Assembly (NCBI RefSeq): GCF_000373485.1
Contig: NZ_KB891589.1
Span: 64,412-128,411, forward strand
Source: Dasania marina DSM 21967
GTDB lineage: Bacteria; Pseudomonadota; Gammaproteobacteria; Pseudomonadales; Dasaniaceae
Length of the DNA stretch: 64,000 nt
Direction of reading: 5' to 3'
Shown: positions 54,270 to 62,669 of the stretch, piece by piece
Numbering within the stretch: the stretch's first letter is position 1
Layout: every line of letters starts with the position of its first letter
Notes under the pieces: model-generated
The model's database searches: none
What the model saw: the letters and a program-made list of their open reading frames with translations, nothing else
Told to the model about the DNA's origin: nothing
Made by a program: the position numbers and the translations under genes

Positions 54270-54610
54270 AAAACGTTCCTTTTATATAAGTGTGTATTTT
54301 TAAAATATACTTAGATTTCACGGTTAAAGCAGGAGGCTATGAATAGCAGATTATATTATCCAATAAGGTCTATTGATTAAAATTCACTATTTAGCCTGCG
54401 GCCTTTACTGTGTCATCACCTGCTAAGTATTCGTTGAGTAGTCTCTACAGCAAATAAGCTAGAGATTTTGTATTATGCTTTTAAGGTTGTCGCCTGATGG
54501 GTGAAGATGTCGATATGCAAACATTCTGGCTATAACTTTAACTAAAGATTGGTTTATCTAAACAGTATTAAGACCGCTTTTGCTACGGATGGTGGCTGAC
54601 TTGGGCCTTA
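54270..54610. other. Gap between the GFA gene and the degraded frmA-lysR copy
   Basis: About 340 A+T-rich bases without a gene, RNA or strong hairpin that I can identify. Presumably it holds the GFA promoter near its left edge. Confidence 0.4.
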
Positions 54611-54910
54611 AGTTATAGTGGCTTTTTATTTGATAAACTGATTAGGCACATACATCCTTACTGTTGAGCGGCTAGATGCTTTAGAGATGAAGTGTACATC
54701 AGCCTCTAATGAAGGGAATACTATTACAATTCCTCTAGGGGGATAATATGGTGATAATGCAATTCACTTTTACTGTGTAGTAATAATTCACTGAGCGGAT
54801 GTTTATTGTTTCGTCGTGTTATGAGCTTAGTGCTGGAGGTGTTTCTAGGTTAGGTAAATAGCATGTTGTGACGACGGTGCGCTGCATGGCTGCTGTTAGC
54901 TAGGATTGGT
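54611..54910. pseudogene. Degraded copy of the frmA 5' end and frmA-lysR control region
   Basis: The minus-strand start region (ATTTGATAAACTGATTAGGCACAT on the plus strand read in two parts) parallels the first codons of frmA at 52340-52375. Past it the copy keeps the control-region core, with CTATTACAA, GGGATAATA and CAATTCACTTTTACT matching 52449-52500. No frmA coding beyond the first codons remains. The copy lies about 2.28 kb from the original, in the same orientation. Confidence 0.75.
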
Positions 54911-54923
54911 GGGGGCAAGTGCA

Positions 54924-55093
54924 ATAGGGATAGAGAGCTTAAGCGATTCTACAGGGATGGCTGAAAATTAGTCTTGCGCACAAACTACTTCTGTATCTCG
55001 TCTGAGTATTTAGCAAGTTTGGGTATGACTAACCTACTCTCTGAGCTCAGTCAGTACCGCTGCCTACTAGGCGCTCTGGATGACGGGTGCTTT
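54924..55093 (+). pseudogene. Degraded internal fragment of the lysR gene
   Basis: Matches lysR bases 53153-53322 (residues about 142-198). Shared runs include CTTAAGCGA, GCGCACAAACTAC and ACTCTCTGAACTCAG with one base changed. Internal stops and small indels rule out function. The HTH-coding part is missing, so the copy joins the control region directly to the effector-domain part. Confidence 0.8.
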
Positions 55094-55174
55094 AACGATT
55101 TTTTGTTGAATTGATCATGGGTTCTAGCGTATAGCTCTGTAATTCTCATTAAATATAAACGCTGTTATGGGCTA

Positions 55175-55804
55175 TTACTCATCAAGAAAGTCTTCAGAGC
55201 TTGCCAGCTTTTTGGCCAGCTTTAACACTTCTTTTTCTATGTTGCCGATATTTTTTGGCCTTTGCTTTCCGTAACCGATAAATAACATCATGCCATCTAT
55301 GAGTGCCGCTAAAATGACGGCGCGCTGTTTTAGGGTTTTTTTGTCTAGGTTCTCGTTTAGAGGCGCCATTAATTCTGCTAGGTGATCCGTATGTTTATCA
55401 TACATCTCGTGCATAATTTTCTTGGCATGCTCATCTCTATGGGCTCTGTCCCAGAGCTGATAAAAAAAGCCAGCGGTTGTTTGATCTTTTTCGGTATTGA
55501 TTAAGTAATTTACGTAGCGGTCAAAATGAACTTCTGGGTTGTAGGTTTTAGGCCTAAGTTCTTCGTAGGTTCTAACATATAAAGAATCGGCATATTCCAA
55601 AACGGATTGCAGTAGTCCCTCTTTGGTGGGGTAGTAGTATTGCAGCGTTTTGAGGTGTATGCCCACCTTTGAGGCCACTTTTCTTAGAGATAGTTCAGCA
55701 TAGCCCTCTTCAGCCAGCATCACCCTAGTGGCCTCTAAAATGGCTGTTTTCTTTTCTTGTGATTTCGGGGTGTCAGGCTTTTTAGTTGTGATAGATGTTT
55801 TCAT
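55175..55804 (-). CDS. TetR-family regulator of the divergent oxidoreductase operon
   Basis: A 209 aa TetR protein (ATG at 55804, MKTSITTKKPDTPKS). The HTH spans residues about 18-65 (KTAILEATRVMLAEEGYAEL, LRKVASKVGIHLKTLQYYYP, TKEGLLQSVLEYADSL). The C-terminal ligand domain is all-helical. It is divergent from the NTF2-like and SpdH-like genes. A perfect CCGTCA-AA-TGACGG palindrome overlapping their promoter is the clear operator candidate. Confidence 0.87.
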   Translation of the reverse strand: MKTSITTKKPDTPKSQEKKTAILEATRVMLAEEGYAELSLRKVASKVGIHLKTLQYYYPTKEGLLQSVLEYADSLYVRTYEELRPKTYNPEVHFDRYVNYLINTEKDQTTAGFFYQLWDRAHRDEHAKKIMHEMYDKHTDHLAELMAPLNENLDKKTLKQRAVILAALIDGMMLFIGYGKQRPKNIGNIEKEVLKLAKKLASSEDFLDE

Positions 55805-55909
55805 AGTATCGATTAAGTCGTTGTAATTGCAGTAAATTTCTAGCTTATAGTAGCAAGTATCCCATAAATGAAACACGCCTGCTGGTTTTAAATAGTGAAG
55901 TCGACACGC

Positions 55910-55938
55910 TTGACAGCATTTACGTAGAGTAGTATAAA
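55910..55938 (+). promoter_or_regulatory. Near-consensus sigma-70 promoter of the NTF2-like/SpdH-like operon
   Basis: TTGACA at 55910-55915 and TATAAA at 55933-55938 are separated by exactly 17 bases. The expected start point is about 55945, just before the palindrome at 55947. Such a strong promoter with an overlapping operator suggests tight repression and high output on induction. Confidence 0.75.
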
Positions 55939-55946
55939 TTGTTTTT

Positions 55947-55960
55947 CCGTCAAATGACGG
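55947..55960. promoter_or_regulatory. TetR-type operator candidate (CCGTCA-AA-TGACGG)
   Basis: A perfect 6-2-6 palindrome placed at about +2 to +15 of the promoter, where a bound repressor would block transcription. The TetR gene is divergent and begins 143 bases away. Confidence 0.65.
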
Positions 55961-55989
55961 TCATATTAAAAAATTCGAGGGTATGAGTA

Positions 55990-56469
55990 ATGTTGAGTGC
56001 TAGTAAGTGGGTCGTAGGGGTACGTCATATGGTTGCACTTTGTGTGCTGCTGCTGTGTACTTCCAGCGTTAATGCTGGATCTAGTAATAATGCTTTAGAA
56101 GAATTTAAAGAGCAGATAAGAGTTAAGTATGACTTAAAAGAGCGAGCCTTCCGTGACAATGATGTGATGGGTTTGGTTAATGGTTTTTACGCTAAACATG
56201 CATTATTAGTGGAAGAAAATGCCGTTGTTAATGGCCATGATGAAGTCGTCAAGATGTATGAAGAATTAGTGCCCGGCGCTAAGTCAGTAAAGATAGACTC
56301 TAAGTACACCTACTTGGCTGAAAAAGGCAATGTAGGCTATGACTATACAACCTTTCATGTGAACTTAATGGACGGCACGGAGTTTGATTTAAAGCTGCTG
56401 TTTGTATGGGAAAAATTTAACGGTGAATGGTTTTGTATTACTGATATGTATATCCCCGGTAAGTTCTAA
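55990..56469 (+). CDS. Exported NTF2-like (SnoaL-type) domain protein
   Basis: A 159 aa protein with a signal peptide (HMVALCVLLLCTSSVNA, cleaved about residue 31) and a small cone-shaped NTF2-like fold: EQIRVKYDLKERAFRDNDVM, FYAKHALLVEENAVVNGHDE, VKMYEELVP and the closing FVWEKFNGEWFCITDMYIP. This fold binds or isomerises small hydrophobic ligands in some families, but no catalytic residues can be assigned. GAGGG is 8 bases before the ATG. It precedes the SpdH-like gene by 55 bases, in one operon. Confidence 0.75.
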   Translation: MLSASKWVVGVRHMVALCVLLLCTSSVNAGSSNNALEEFKEQIRVKYDLKERAFRDNDVMGLVNGFYAKHALLVEENAVVNGHDEVVKMYEELVPGAKSVKIDSKYTYLAEKGNVGYDYTTFHVNLMDGTEFDLKLLFVWEKFNGEWFCITDMYIPGKF

Positions 56470-56524
56470 GCCAGACGATGTTTACGGGTATCTTAAAACG
56501 CTAACGTTAGTATGAGGTGATAAA

Positions 56525-58501
56525 ATGCGCGCTGATGACGAAAAAAAATTGGGTATGGGTGAAAACATTACTCGTAGAGATTTTTCCTCCGGGGTATTGA
56601 AGGGCGCTGGCTTAGGGCTGTTAGCGGGGGCTGCACCATTTGTTGCAAACTCAGCTAAAGCTCAAGGCTTAACACATGATTGGACCGGACCAGGCGGGGT
56701 GGGAGACTATGCTCGCTCTAACGGTAATACCCATGAAGTCGTCAACGGTGCGCATTCTATTCGTGATGGCAAATGGAAGACGTTACCCTCAGCACATACT
56801 GACTCTGGCGAAGAGTATGATTTAGTTGTTGTGGGTGGTGGCTTTGCGGGCCTGATGACAGCCTATACGTTTTTAAAAGAGAAAGGGGGTAAGGTTCTTA
56901 TTATAGAAAATCACCCTATATTTGGTGGTGAGGGCAAGCAAAATGAATTTGAGGTTGATGGCTATCGTTTGCATGCACCACAGGGTTCTAACGGTACACT
57001 TTGGCCGCCAGAAGAAGCTGAAAAAGCGGGGTTTTTCTATCATCCGGTATGGCATGAATTAGGCCTGCCCGGAAAAGATAGCCCTGAAGCGTTTAAGTTT
57101 ATTTATAAGGCCGAGGGCACAAATAAAGAGCTAAAGTTTAGCGAGGATAACTACGATGCCATGCAGTTATTTAAAGAAACCGCAACTTTAGGTTATTACT
57201 ATAAAGATAAAAACGGTAAAGGTGTGTGGGCCTTAGACCCCTGGGGCACTAACTTCAAAGATGCGCCTATAGATCAAGAAGCCAAAGAACAGTTAATCAA
57301 GCTAGAAAATTTTGCTGGCGGCAAAAAGCGTGATGATTGGGAAACGTGGCTGGACTCTATGACCTATAAAGATTTTTTGAAAAACGAAGTGGGTATCACT
57401 CACCCGCATGTATTCAATTACCTCAACCCTATGATGGCTGCGCATGGCCCGGGCTTAGGCACGGATGTTATCTCTGCTTTTGGCGCGCTTTCTTTCGGTA
57501 TGCCAGGGGTTAAGGATGTTCCGCGAGCTAATGGCCATTCCAACCCTTTTGATGACTTTGATCTCAACTTGGTTAGTTTTCCCGGCGGTAACGCTGCTAT
57601 TGCACGCCATTTTGTTAAGAAGATGATCCCTGAATCTATCACCGGAAAATACAATCTTAATGATATTGTCTATGGCGATATCAACTGGGATACGTTGGAT
57701 AAAAAAGGGCAAGATTTACGTATACGGGTAAATTCCACGGTGGTGGCTGTTGAGCACGAAGGGGATGTTGCCTCGGCCAAAAGTGTCAATGTGACGTATA
57801 TCGATAATGCCAGCCACACCCCTAAACGGGTTAAGGCGAAATCGGTAGTTATGGCCAGCGGCCAGTGGGTTAATAAATATATTTTGCGTGATTCACCGCC
57901 AGCCTTATCGACAGCAATGGGCGAGTTTAATCATGCACCTATGTTGGTGATTAACGTTGCTCTACACAATTGGCGCTTTATGGAAAAGTTGGGTATTACA
58001 GCTGCACGCTGGTTTGAAGGTTTTGGCTGGTTTACCAATATACGTGCACCTATGAGCATAGAGGGCAAGCATATGCCTTTGGACCCTAACTTGCCGACAA
58101 CATTAACGTTTTACAATGCGTTTACCGATGATGTTTCGGATAAGGGTTTACCGCTTAAGGCGCAAGGGGCTATAGGTAGAGCCTCCTTATTTGCCATGAG
58201 CTATAGGGATATAGAATATAGAATAAGAAAGCAAATGACAGAGATGTTTGCTGACTATGGCTTTGATGCCAAGCGAGATATTGCTGGCATAGTGACCAAC
58301 CGTTGGGGGCATGCCTATGTGGCCCCGCAGCCCGGTTTCTTTTTTGGTGAAAATGGCCAGCCCGCACCTAGGGATGTTGTTAGGGAAGGTTATGGCCGCA
58401 TACGCTTTGCCCATTCAGAGTTAACCGGTGAGCAACTATGGACTAATGCCTGCCATGAGGGGGAGCGTGCAGCTAAACAAGTGCTAGCTCTAAAGGCGTA
58501 A
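56525..58501 (+). CDS. Tat-exported FAD flavoprotein, spermidine dehydrogenase-like
   Basis: A 658 aa flavoprotein. A twin-arginine signal (TRRDFSSGVLKGAGLGLLAG, residues 17-36) sends it folded to the periplasm. The FAD motif EYDLVVVGGGFAGLMTAYTF is near residue 100, IIENHPIFGGEGKQNEF follows, and RWGHAYVAPQPGFFF lies near the C-terminus. The overall layout resembles SpdH-type spermidine dehydrogenases, which cleave polyamines to an aldehyde and a diamine, but only end-to-end likeness supports this. No haem CxxCH is present. GAGGTG precedes the ATG and a strong terminator follows. Alternative: another amine or alcohol dehydrogenase of the same fold. Confidence 0.78.
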   Translation: MRADDEKKLGMGENITRRDFSSGVLKGAGLGLLAGAAPFVANSAKAQGLTHDWTGPGGVGDYARSNGNTHEVVNGAHSIRDGKWKTLPSAHTDSGEEYDLVVVGGGFAGLMTAYTFLKEKGGKVLIIENHPIFGGEGKQNEFEVDGYRLHAPQGSNGTLWPPEEAEKAGFFYHPVWHELGLPGKDSPEAFKFIYKAEGTNKELKFSEDNYDAMQLFKETATLGYYYKDKNGKGVWALDPWGTNFKDAPIDQEAKEQLIKLENFAGGKKRDDWETWLDSMTYKDFLKNEVGITHPHVFNYLNPMMAAHGPGLGTDVISAFGALSFGMPGVKDVPRANGHSNPFDDFDLNLVSFPGGNAAIARHFVKKMIPESITGKYNLNDIVYGDINWDTLDKKGQDLRIRVNSTVVAVEHEGDVASAKSVNVTYIDNASHTPKRVKAKSVVMASGQWVNKYILRDSPPALSTAMGEFNHAPMLVINVALHNWRFMEKLGITAARWFEGFGWFTNIRAPMSIEGKHMPLDPNLPTTLTFYNAFTDDVSDKGLPLKAQGAIGRASLFAMSYRDIEYRIRKQMTEMFADYGFDAKRDIAGIVTNRWGHAYVAPQPGFFFGENGQPAPRDVVREGYGRIRFAHSELTGEQLWTNACHEGERAAKQVLALKA

Positions 58502-58550
58502 TATTGATTGCTGCTATAGGCTTGCCAACTATAGCGCAATCAATATTTTT
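58501..58550 (+). terminator. Long rho-independent terminator of the SpdH-like operon
   Basis: ATATTGATTGC and GCAATCAATAT pair over 11 bp, and GCTATAG with CTATAGC adds 7 more above a one-base bulge; a T run follows. It begins at the stop codon itself. Confidence 0.9.
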
Positions 58551-58577
58551 AAAGTTTCTATTGTAGCTCAGCTTCCG

Positions 58578-58665
58578 TTTATCAAGGTTAAGGCGTCGCA
58601 CAGTTGTTGTTACGGAAGTTGATGGTTTATTTTGATCAGCATACTGATACTTCCTTTATGAGTAC
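58578..58665 (+). pseudogene. Degraded fragment of the GNAT acetyltransferase gene
   Basis: The frame reads a broken YQG-GVAQLLLRKL then MVYFDQHTDT, against YQGQGVARLLLNQL then VGYFDQRTYT in the intact GNAT protein at 49682. The DNA match spans about 90 bases (for example TTATTTTGATCA shared exactly). It has an in-frame stop and loses the GNAT end, and lies immediately before the 3' end of the Lon-like gene. Confidence 0.82.
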
Positions 58666-58677
58666 GGTAGTCGTTTT

Positions 58678-61059
58678 TTATAAGCTCTTGGTTTTACTGG
58701 GGCTTATTGAACGCGTTATGCGGGCAAAGTATTCCAGCTGTTTAACCACACGGTCGTTGAAGGTGCCTTTGGGGAAGTTGCCGCGTTGGTTTATTTTACC
58801 GGGGTCTTTTTTAATCAAGAGTGCCAGCGCCTCATTAACGGTGCTGACGGTATAGATGGAAAATTGCCCCTGTGCCACGGCGTCTACTACGCGTTGTTCT
58901 AGCATTAAATTGTTTTTATTACTGGCTGGTAATATTACGCCTTGATTACCGGTAAGACCGCGGGCGGCACAGACATCAAAAAAAGATTCTATTTTTTCGT
59001 TTACGCCACCTATGGCTTGCACTTCACCGCGTTGATTGGTGGAGCCGGTTATGGCCAAGTCTTGCCGTAGCGGTTGATTAACTAAGGCCGAGAGCAGGGC
59101 ACAGAGTTCGCCTAGTGAGGCGCTATCACCATCGATGTAGCCATAGGATTGTTCCATAGCAATATGCGCAGAAATGGCTAAGGGGATTTTTTGAGTATAA
59201 AAGCTACTTAAATACCCGGTTAAAATCATCACGCCTTTAGAGTGTACCGATTGTCCCAGTTCTGCTTCCCGTTCTATATCGATAACACCACGGTGGCCGG
59301 GGTTAACGCTGGCGGTAATGCGAGTGGGGCAGCCAAACGTCATTTCACCGACTTGTAATAGTGAGAGACCATTGATTTGTCCCGCAGTGCTGCCATCGCT
59401 GCTAATCACTACCGTGCCGTCTAAAATTTGGTTGAGTAATTGATCGCGCAGCCGGGCATTTCGATACCAGCGGGCCGCTATGGCCAGCTGTATATGTTGG
59501 CCGTCAATTATATCTTGGCCACTGCTTAGGCGTTCAAAGTCGGCCTCTACGGCTACTTCCAGTATGGCATCTATACGTGCGCTTAGGCGTTGTTGATGCT
59601 CTGCCAAGCGGTGCGCATGCTCAGCTAAGCGTGCTACTGCCGCCGCAGAAAGTTCGGCTATATTAGCTTCGCTGCTACGGGTATGCAGTAATTCGGCAAA
59701 CTGCTTTAGTGATTGTGGATTGCTTTCTATGTAGTCATCAAAATCAACCAGCACACGAAATAAATCATTAAAATCACGGTCTAGTTGGTCGAGGTTATAG
59801 TAAATACTTCTAGAGCCAATCAAGATAACTTTGACGTGCAAGGGTACCGGTTCTGGGTGTAGTGGTGTTACACCGCTGAGTTGAATATCACCCGGTGGTG
59901 GCTCTAAATGTATGCAGCCATCGCGCAACATGCGCTTAAGTGCTGGCCAGGTACCCTCACCGATTAATAGTTTTTCAGCATCAAGAATTAAGTAGCCGCC
60001 GTTGGCCCGGTGCAATGCGCCGGGGGTAATTTGCTGGTAGGCACCGCCGCTCTCTTCGCTGCCGTAACTCACTCTACCAAACAGGTTTTGATAGCTGGGA
60101 TTTGATTCCAACACGATGGGAGCGCCATCTTTAATAGCGGAAGTGAGTAGGTTAGGGGTGTAATAACTTTCTAACAGTTTGCGTTGTTTGGATGCTATTA
60201 CTGCCTCGGTTTTATTATGATCACTAAAGTTTTCTTCAATAACTCTGGGTAGGTGCTTGCTGATTTGCGCTAAAAATAAACTGATGGCGGTGTTGCCTTG
60301 GTAGCTCTGGCGCAGGGGTTGCAATATGGGTTTTAAGGCTTGCTCTATAGTGGACTCTCTGAGCTGCCGCTGTTGGTCATTGAAGTCACGCTGCCATTGC
60401 GGTAATTCCAGTAAGGCATCATTAAGTAGCTCTTCAAACTGATTAACATGCTGGCGAAACTCATTGAGTTGCTCTTGGTTGAGGCTGGCAAATTGCGATT
60501 CATCAATCACTTTGCCGTCTATGATGGGAGTAAAGGTGACGCTGCCTTCTTCGTTAAACATGGCAATTTGCTGTTGGCTTGCGGCGCTTTGCACGCTGGC
60601 AATAGCATCGTCGTAGATTTGGTCAAAACGATTTTGTATGGTCGACTTTCTTTGTTGATAGCTGGGGTTATCGAAGGTGGCAGGGAAGGTGTCTATCAGT
60701 GCATCAATTAATTTGTCTATATCTTTGTGTAACTGGCTGCCTTGACCGGGCGGCATTTTAATAATTCTGGGCGTATAGGGATTATCAAAATTATTAACAT
60801 ACAGCCAGTCGGGCGGGGTTTGTTGTTGCCCTACTAAAGGCTGTAAATAATCCAATGCATAGCGAAAGCGGCTGGCTCCAGCTTCACCAGCTATATAAAT
60901 ATTGTAACCGGGCTGGCCGATGGCAAGGCCAAAGTCTAGCGCTTTAGTGACGCGAGCTTGGCCAAGTATGCCGCTGTAATGGCTAAGTTCGCGGGTAGAT
61001 TGAAAGCCTAAGTCCTGTTCTGAAACTTGGCTGCGTAACTGCTCGGCGGATAATTTCAC
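58678..61059 (-). CDS. Lon-like ATP-dependent protease (AAA_32/LonB-type)
   Basis: A 793 aa protein with an N-terminal AAA_32-type region and a C-terminal Lon protease domain. The proteolytic Ser-Lys pair is visible in YIDGDSASLGELCALLSAL and GGVNEKIESFFDVCAARG (about residues 690 and 735). NGGYLILDAEKLLIGEGTW is Walker B-like. The normal P-loop (GxxGxGK) is degenerate, IAGEAGASRFRYALDYL, so ATP use is uncertain. Related proteins (E. coli YcbZ) are of poorly known function. The last codons are duplicated as a stub at 50181. Confidence 0.87.
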   Translation of the reverse strand: MKLSAEQLRSQVSEQDLGFQSTRELSHYSGILGQARVTKALDFGLAIGQPGYNIYIAGEAGASRFRYALDYLQPLVGQQQTPPDWLYVNNFDNPYTPRIIKMPPGQGSQLHKDIDKLIDALIDTFPATFDNPSYQQRKSTIQNRFDQIYDDAIASVQSAASQQQIAMFNEEGSVTFTPIIDGKVIDESQFASLNQEQLNEFRQHVNQFEELLNDALLELPQWQRDFNDQQRQLRESTIEQALKPILQPLRQSYQGNTAISLFLAQISKHLPRVIEENFSDHNKTEAVIASKQRKLLESYYTPNLLTSAIKDGAPIVLESNPSYQNLFGRVSYGSEESGGAYQQITPGALHRANGGYLILDAEKLLIGEGTWPALKRMLRDGCIHLEPPPGDIQLSGVTPLHPEPVPLHVKVILIGSRSIYYNLDQLDRDFNDLFRVLVDFDDYIESNPQSLKQFAELLHTRSSEANIAELSAAAVARLAEHAHRLAEHQQRLSARIDAILEVAVEADFERLSSGQDIIDGQHIQLAIAARWYRNARLRDQLLNQILDGTVVISSDGSTAGQINGLSLLQVGEMTFGCPTRITASVNPGHRGVIDIEREAELGQSVHSKGVMILTGYLSSFYTQKIPLAISAHIAMEQSYGYIDGDSASLGELCALLSALVNQPLRQDLAITGSTNQRGEVQAIGGVNEKIESFFDVCAARGLTGNQGVILPASNKNNLMLEQRVVDAVAQGQFSIYTVSTVNEALALLIKKDPGKINQRGNFPKGTFNDRVVKQLEYFARITRSISPSKTKSL

Positions 61060-61396
61060 GGCTGTACCTATGCGTGTGGGGCTGCGTTACTGGGTTCTTA
61101 TTAGTTACAGCGTAGTTGAACTTTGCTGTAAGTGGCAGTGCCGGTGAATACTTGATGCGAGTAATATACTGCTGACGTAATGGTCGCTAGGCTGCTTAGG
61201 TTAGCGGGGGAGAAATGTGTGGCTGTTTGAGGGTTAATAGCTGGCGGGGGTTGTGCTAGGGATTGCAGGCGTGGATAAAATCACACTAGGGCTAATAGTT
61301 ATTTTTTAAGCTATAGATGCAGGGTCCATTACTGCCCGGTAAATTGACTGTGTGCCATACCGGGCTGCGACCCGGTAGCTAGGGGGTAACTGCTTA
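61060..61396. other. Gap with a REP-like hairpin
   Basis: TACCGGG (61358-61364) and CCCGGTA (61371-61377) form a 7-bp stem with a 6-base loop CTGCGA, 20 bases from the yacL stop. It resembles the palindrome at 2465 (CCGGG-N6-CCCGG). No gene or other signal is seen in the rest. Confidence 0.45.
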
Positions 61397-61762
61397 TTAC
61401 TCGGCTATATATTTCTGCCAAGCTAATACCGCTTCTTTAAAATCTAACAAGCCACAACTGGCTTCAGATTCATCCTTATAAAGCTGGGTATCTTCCGGCA
61501 GCTCGTAATCGGCATCTTCTGACAGCGCCAAGGCCACGGCTTCCACCTCGTTATGGTTGAGTGTTAGCTGAGCGTCGCGGCCGAATAGTTGCCGGCTGGT
61601 AATTCTTTGTTGTTGTAGCTGCTCGATAATATCCAGCAATTCTTGTAGTTGTTGCTCATCACTACCCACTTCTTCTGAAAGCCAGCGGCCTAATGCTTCA
61701 AAGCCTGAGGAAAACTCGGCTACAGGGCGGTCGTATTCATCTAGGGTAAATTCGTAATCCAT
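61397..61762 (-). CDS. yacL: YacL family (UPF0231) protein
   Basis: A 121 aa acidic protein matching YacL in length and pattern: MDYEFTLDEYDRPVAEFSSG at the start, FEALGRWLSEEVGSDEQQL, and CGLLDFKEAVLAWQKYI at the end. The family is widespread in gammaproteobacteria but without a firm function. It stands alone on the minus strand. Confidence 0.82.
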   Translation of the reverse strand: MDYEFTLDEYDRPVAEFSSGFEALGRWLSEEVGSDEQQLQELLDIIEQLQQQRITSRQLFGRDAQLTLNHNEVEAVALALSEDADYELPEDTQLYKDESEASCGLLDFKEAVLAWQKYIAE

Positions 61763-62023
61763 GTGTTGCTCTATATAACGGTTGAAAATCGTGGGGCATT
61801 CTACCCGATAATGATTTTTTGTGGGCTTTAAATAGTGATACGCTGTTTTGCTTAAATAACGACCAGATGGAGGTGATGTATATTCTTCGCAGCTAAGCCC
61901 TGATTCGGTTAAGATGACGCATTTTTCATGGCGCGTAAAGCTTTTGGCTGTTTATTGATCAGGTGTGGGTGGCTTGATTGGGTAATTGCCCATAAGCCGC
62001 AGCCAGAGTAACTGAGGTGAATA

Positions 62024-62446
62024 ATGGCTGAAAAAGCTATAGGTAGATTAACAACGCGTACATTAGCCATGAGTAGTGATACCAACCCGGCCGGTGATAT
62101 TTTTGGTGGCTGGGTGTTGTCGCAAATGGATATAGCTGCAGGTATTTGTGCTGGCCAGCGCGCACAAAGCCGGGTGGTAACGGTGGCGTTAGATAGTATG
62201 AGTTTTATTAGCCCAGTAAAAGTGGGTGATGTGCTAGGGGTATATACCAAGGTAATACATATAGGTAACACCTCTATGGTGGTTAATGTTGAAGCTTGGG
62301 TAAGGCGTGATCGTATTGGTAATCGCGAAAAAGTGACCGACGGCCATTTTAAATTTGTCGCCATAGATGATGAAGGCTTACCCACTAAGATTCCCATGGA
62401 GTCTGAATTACCCTCCTATGTCTTAGATGACGATGAGCTGCTGTAA
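62024..62446 (+). CDS. yciA: Acyl-CoA thioesterase, YciA type
   Basis: A 140 aa hotdog-fold thioesterase: LTTRTLAMSSDTNPAGDIFG with the catalytic Asp/Asn-Pro segment, GWVLSQMDIAAGICAGQRAQ, VTVALDSMSFISPVKVGDVL, and the closing VTDGHFKFVAIDDEG. YciA hydrolyses a broad range of acyl-CoAs in the cytoplasm. GAGG lies 7 bases before the ATG. Confidence 0.9.
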   Translation: MAEKAIGRLTTRTLAMSSDTNPAGDIFGGWVLSQMDIAAGICAGQRAQSRVVTVALDSMSFISPVKVGDVLGVYTKVIHIGNTSMVVNVEAWVRRDRIGNREKVTDGHFKFVAIDDEGLPTKIPMESELPSYVLDDDELL

Positions 62447-62459
62447 GGCTTAACAGCCG

Positions 62460-62669
62460 TTAAATAAATAAACTGCGTACTTCCGCTAGGCGTTGTTGGC
62501 TGAGGCCTAATAACTCAGCGATGCTTTGTTGAGGAAGCTGTTGCTGGATTTTTTGCCACGCGGGTATGCTGCCAACATTATCGGGTATATTGCTTCCGCA
62601 TAACGCCAATTGTTTGCAGGCTATGATTAAATCGCAATAATCGCTAGCCTCTGTGTTTTTGCGTAGGGG
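62460..62669 (-). pseudogene. Continuation of the HDOD gene beyond an in-frame stop
   Basis: Directly after the TAA at 62670-62672, the same frame stays open for 69 codons to a second TAA at 62460-62462. It reads as a proper HDOD end: DLIIACKQLALCGSN, then VGSIPAWQKIQQQL and AEVRSLFI, the pattern normally found at the C-terminus of HDOD proteins. The upstream protein is thus cut short by a single nonsense codon. Confidence 0.75.

Noticed and set aside
58604-58855. 83-codon plus-strand frame before the Lon-like gene
   Set aside because: Its first part is the GNAT remnant and the rest is the antisense of the Lon 3' end; it is not a gene of its own.
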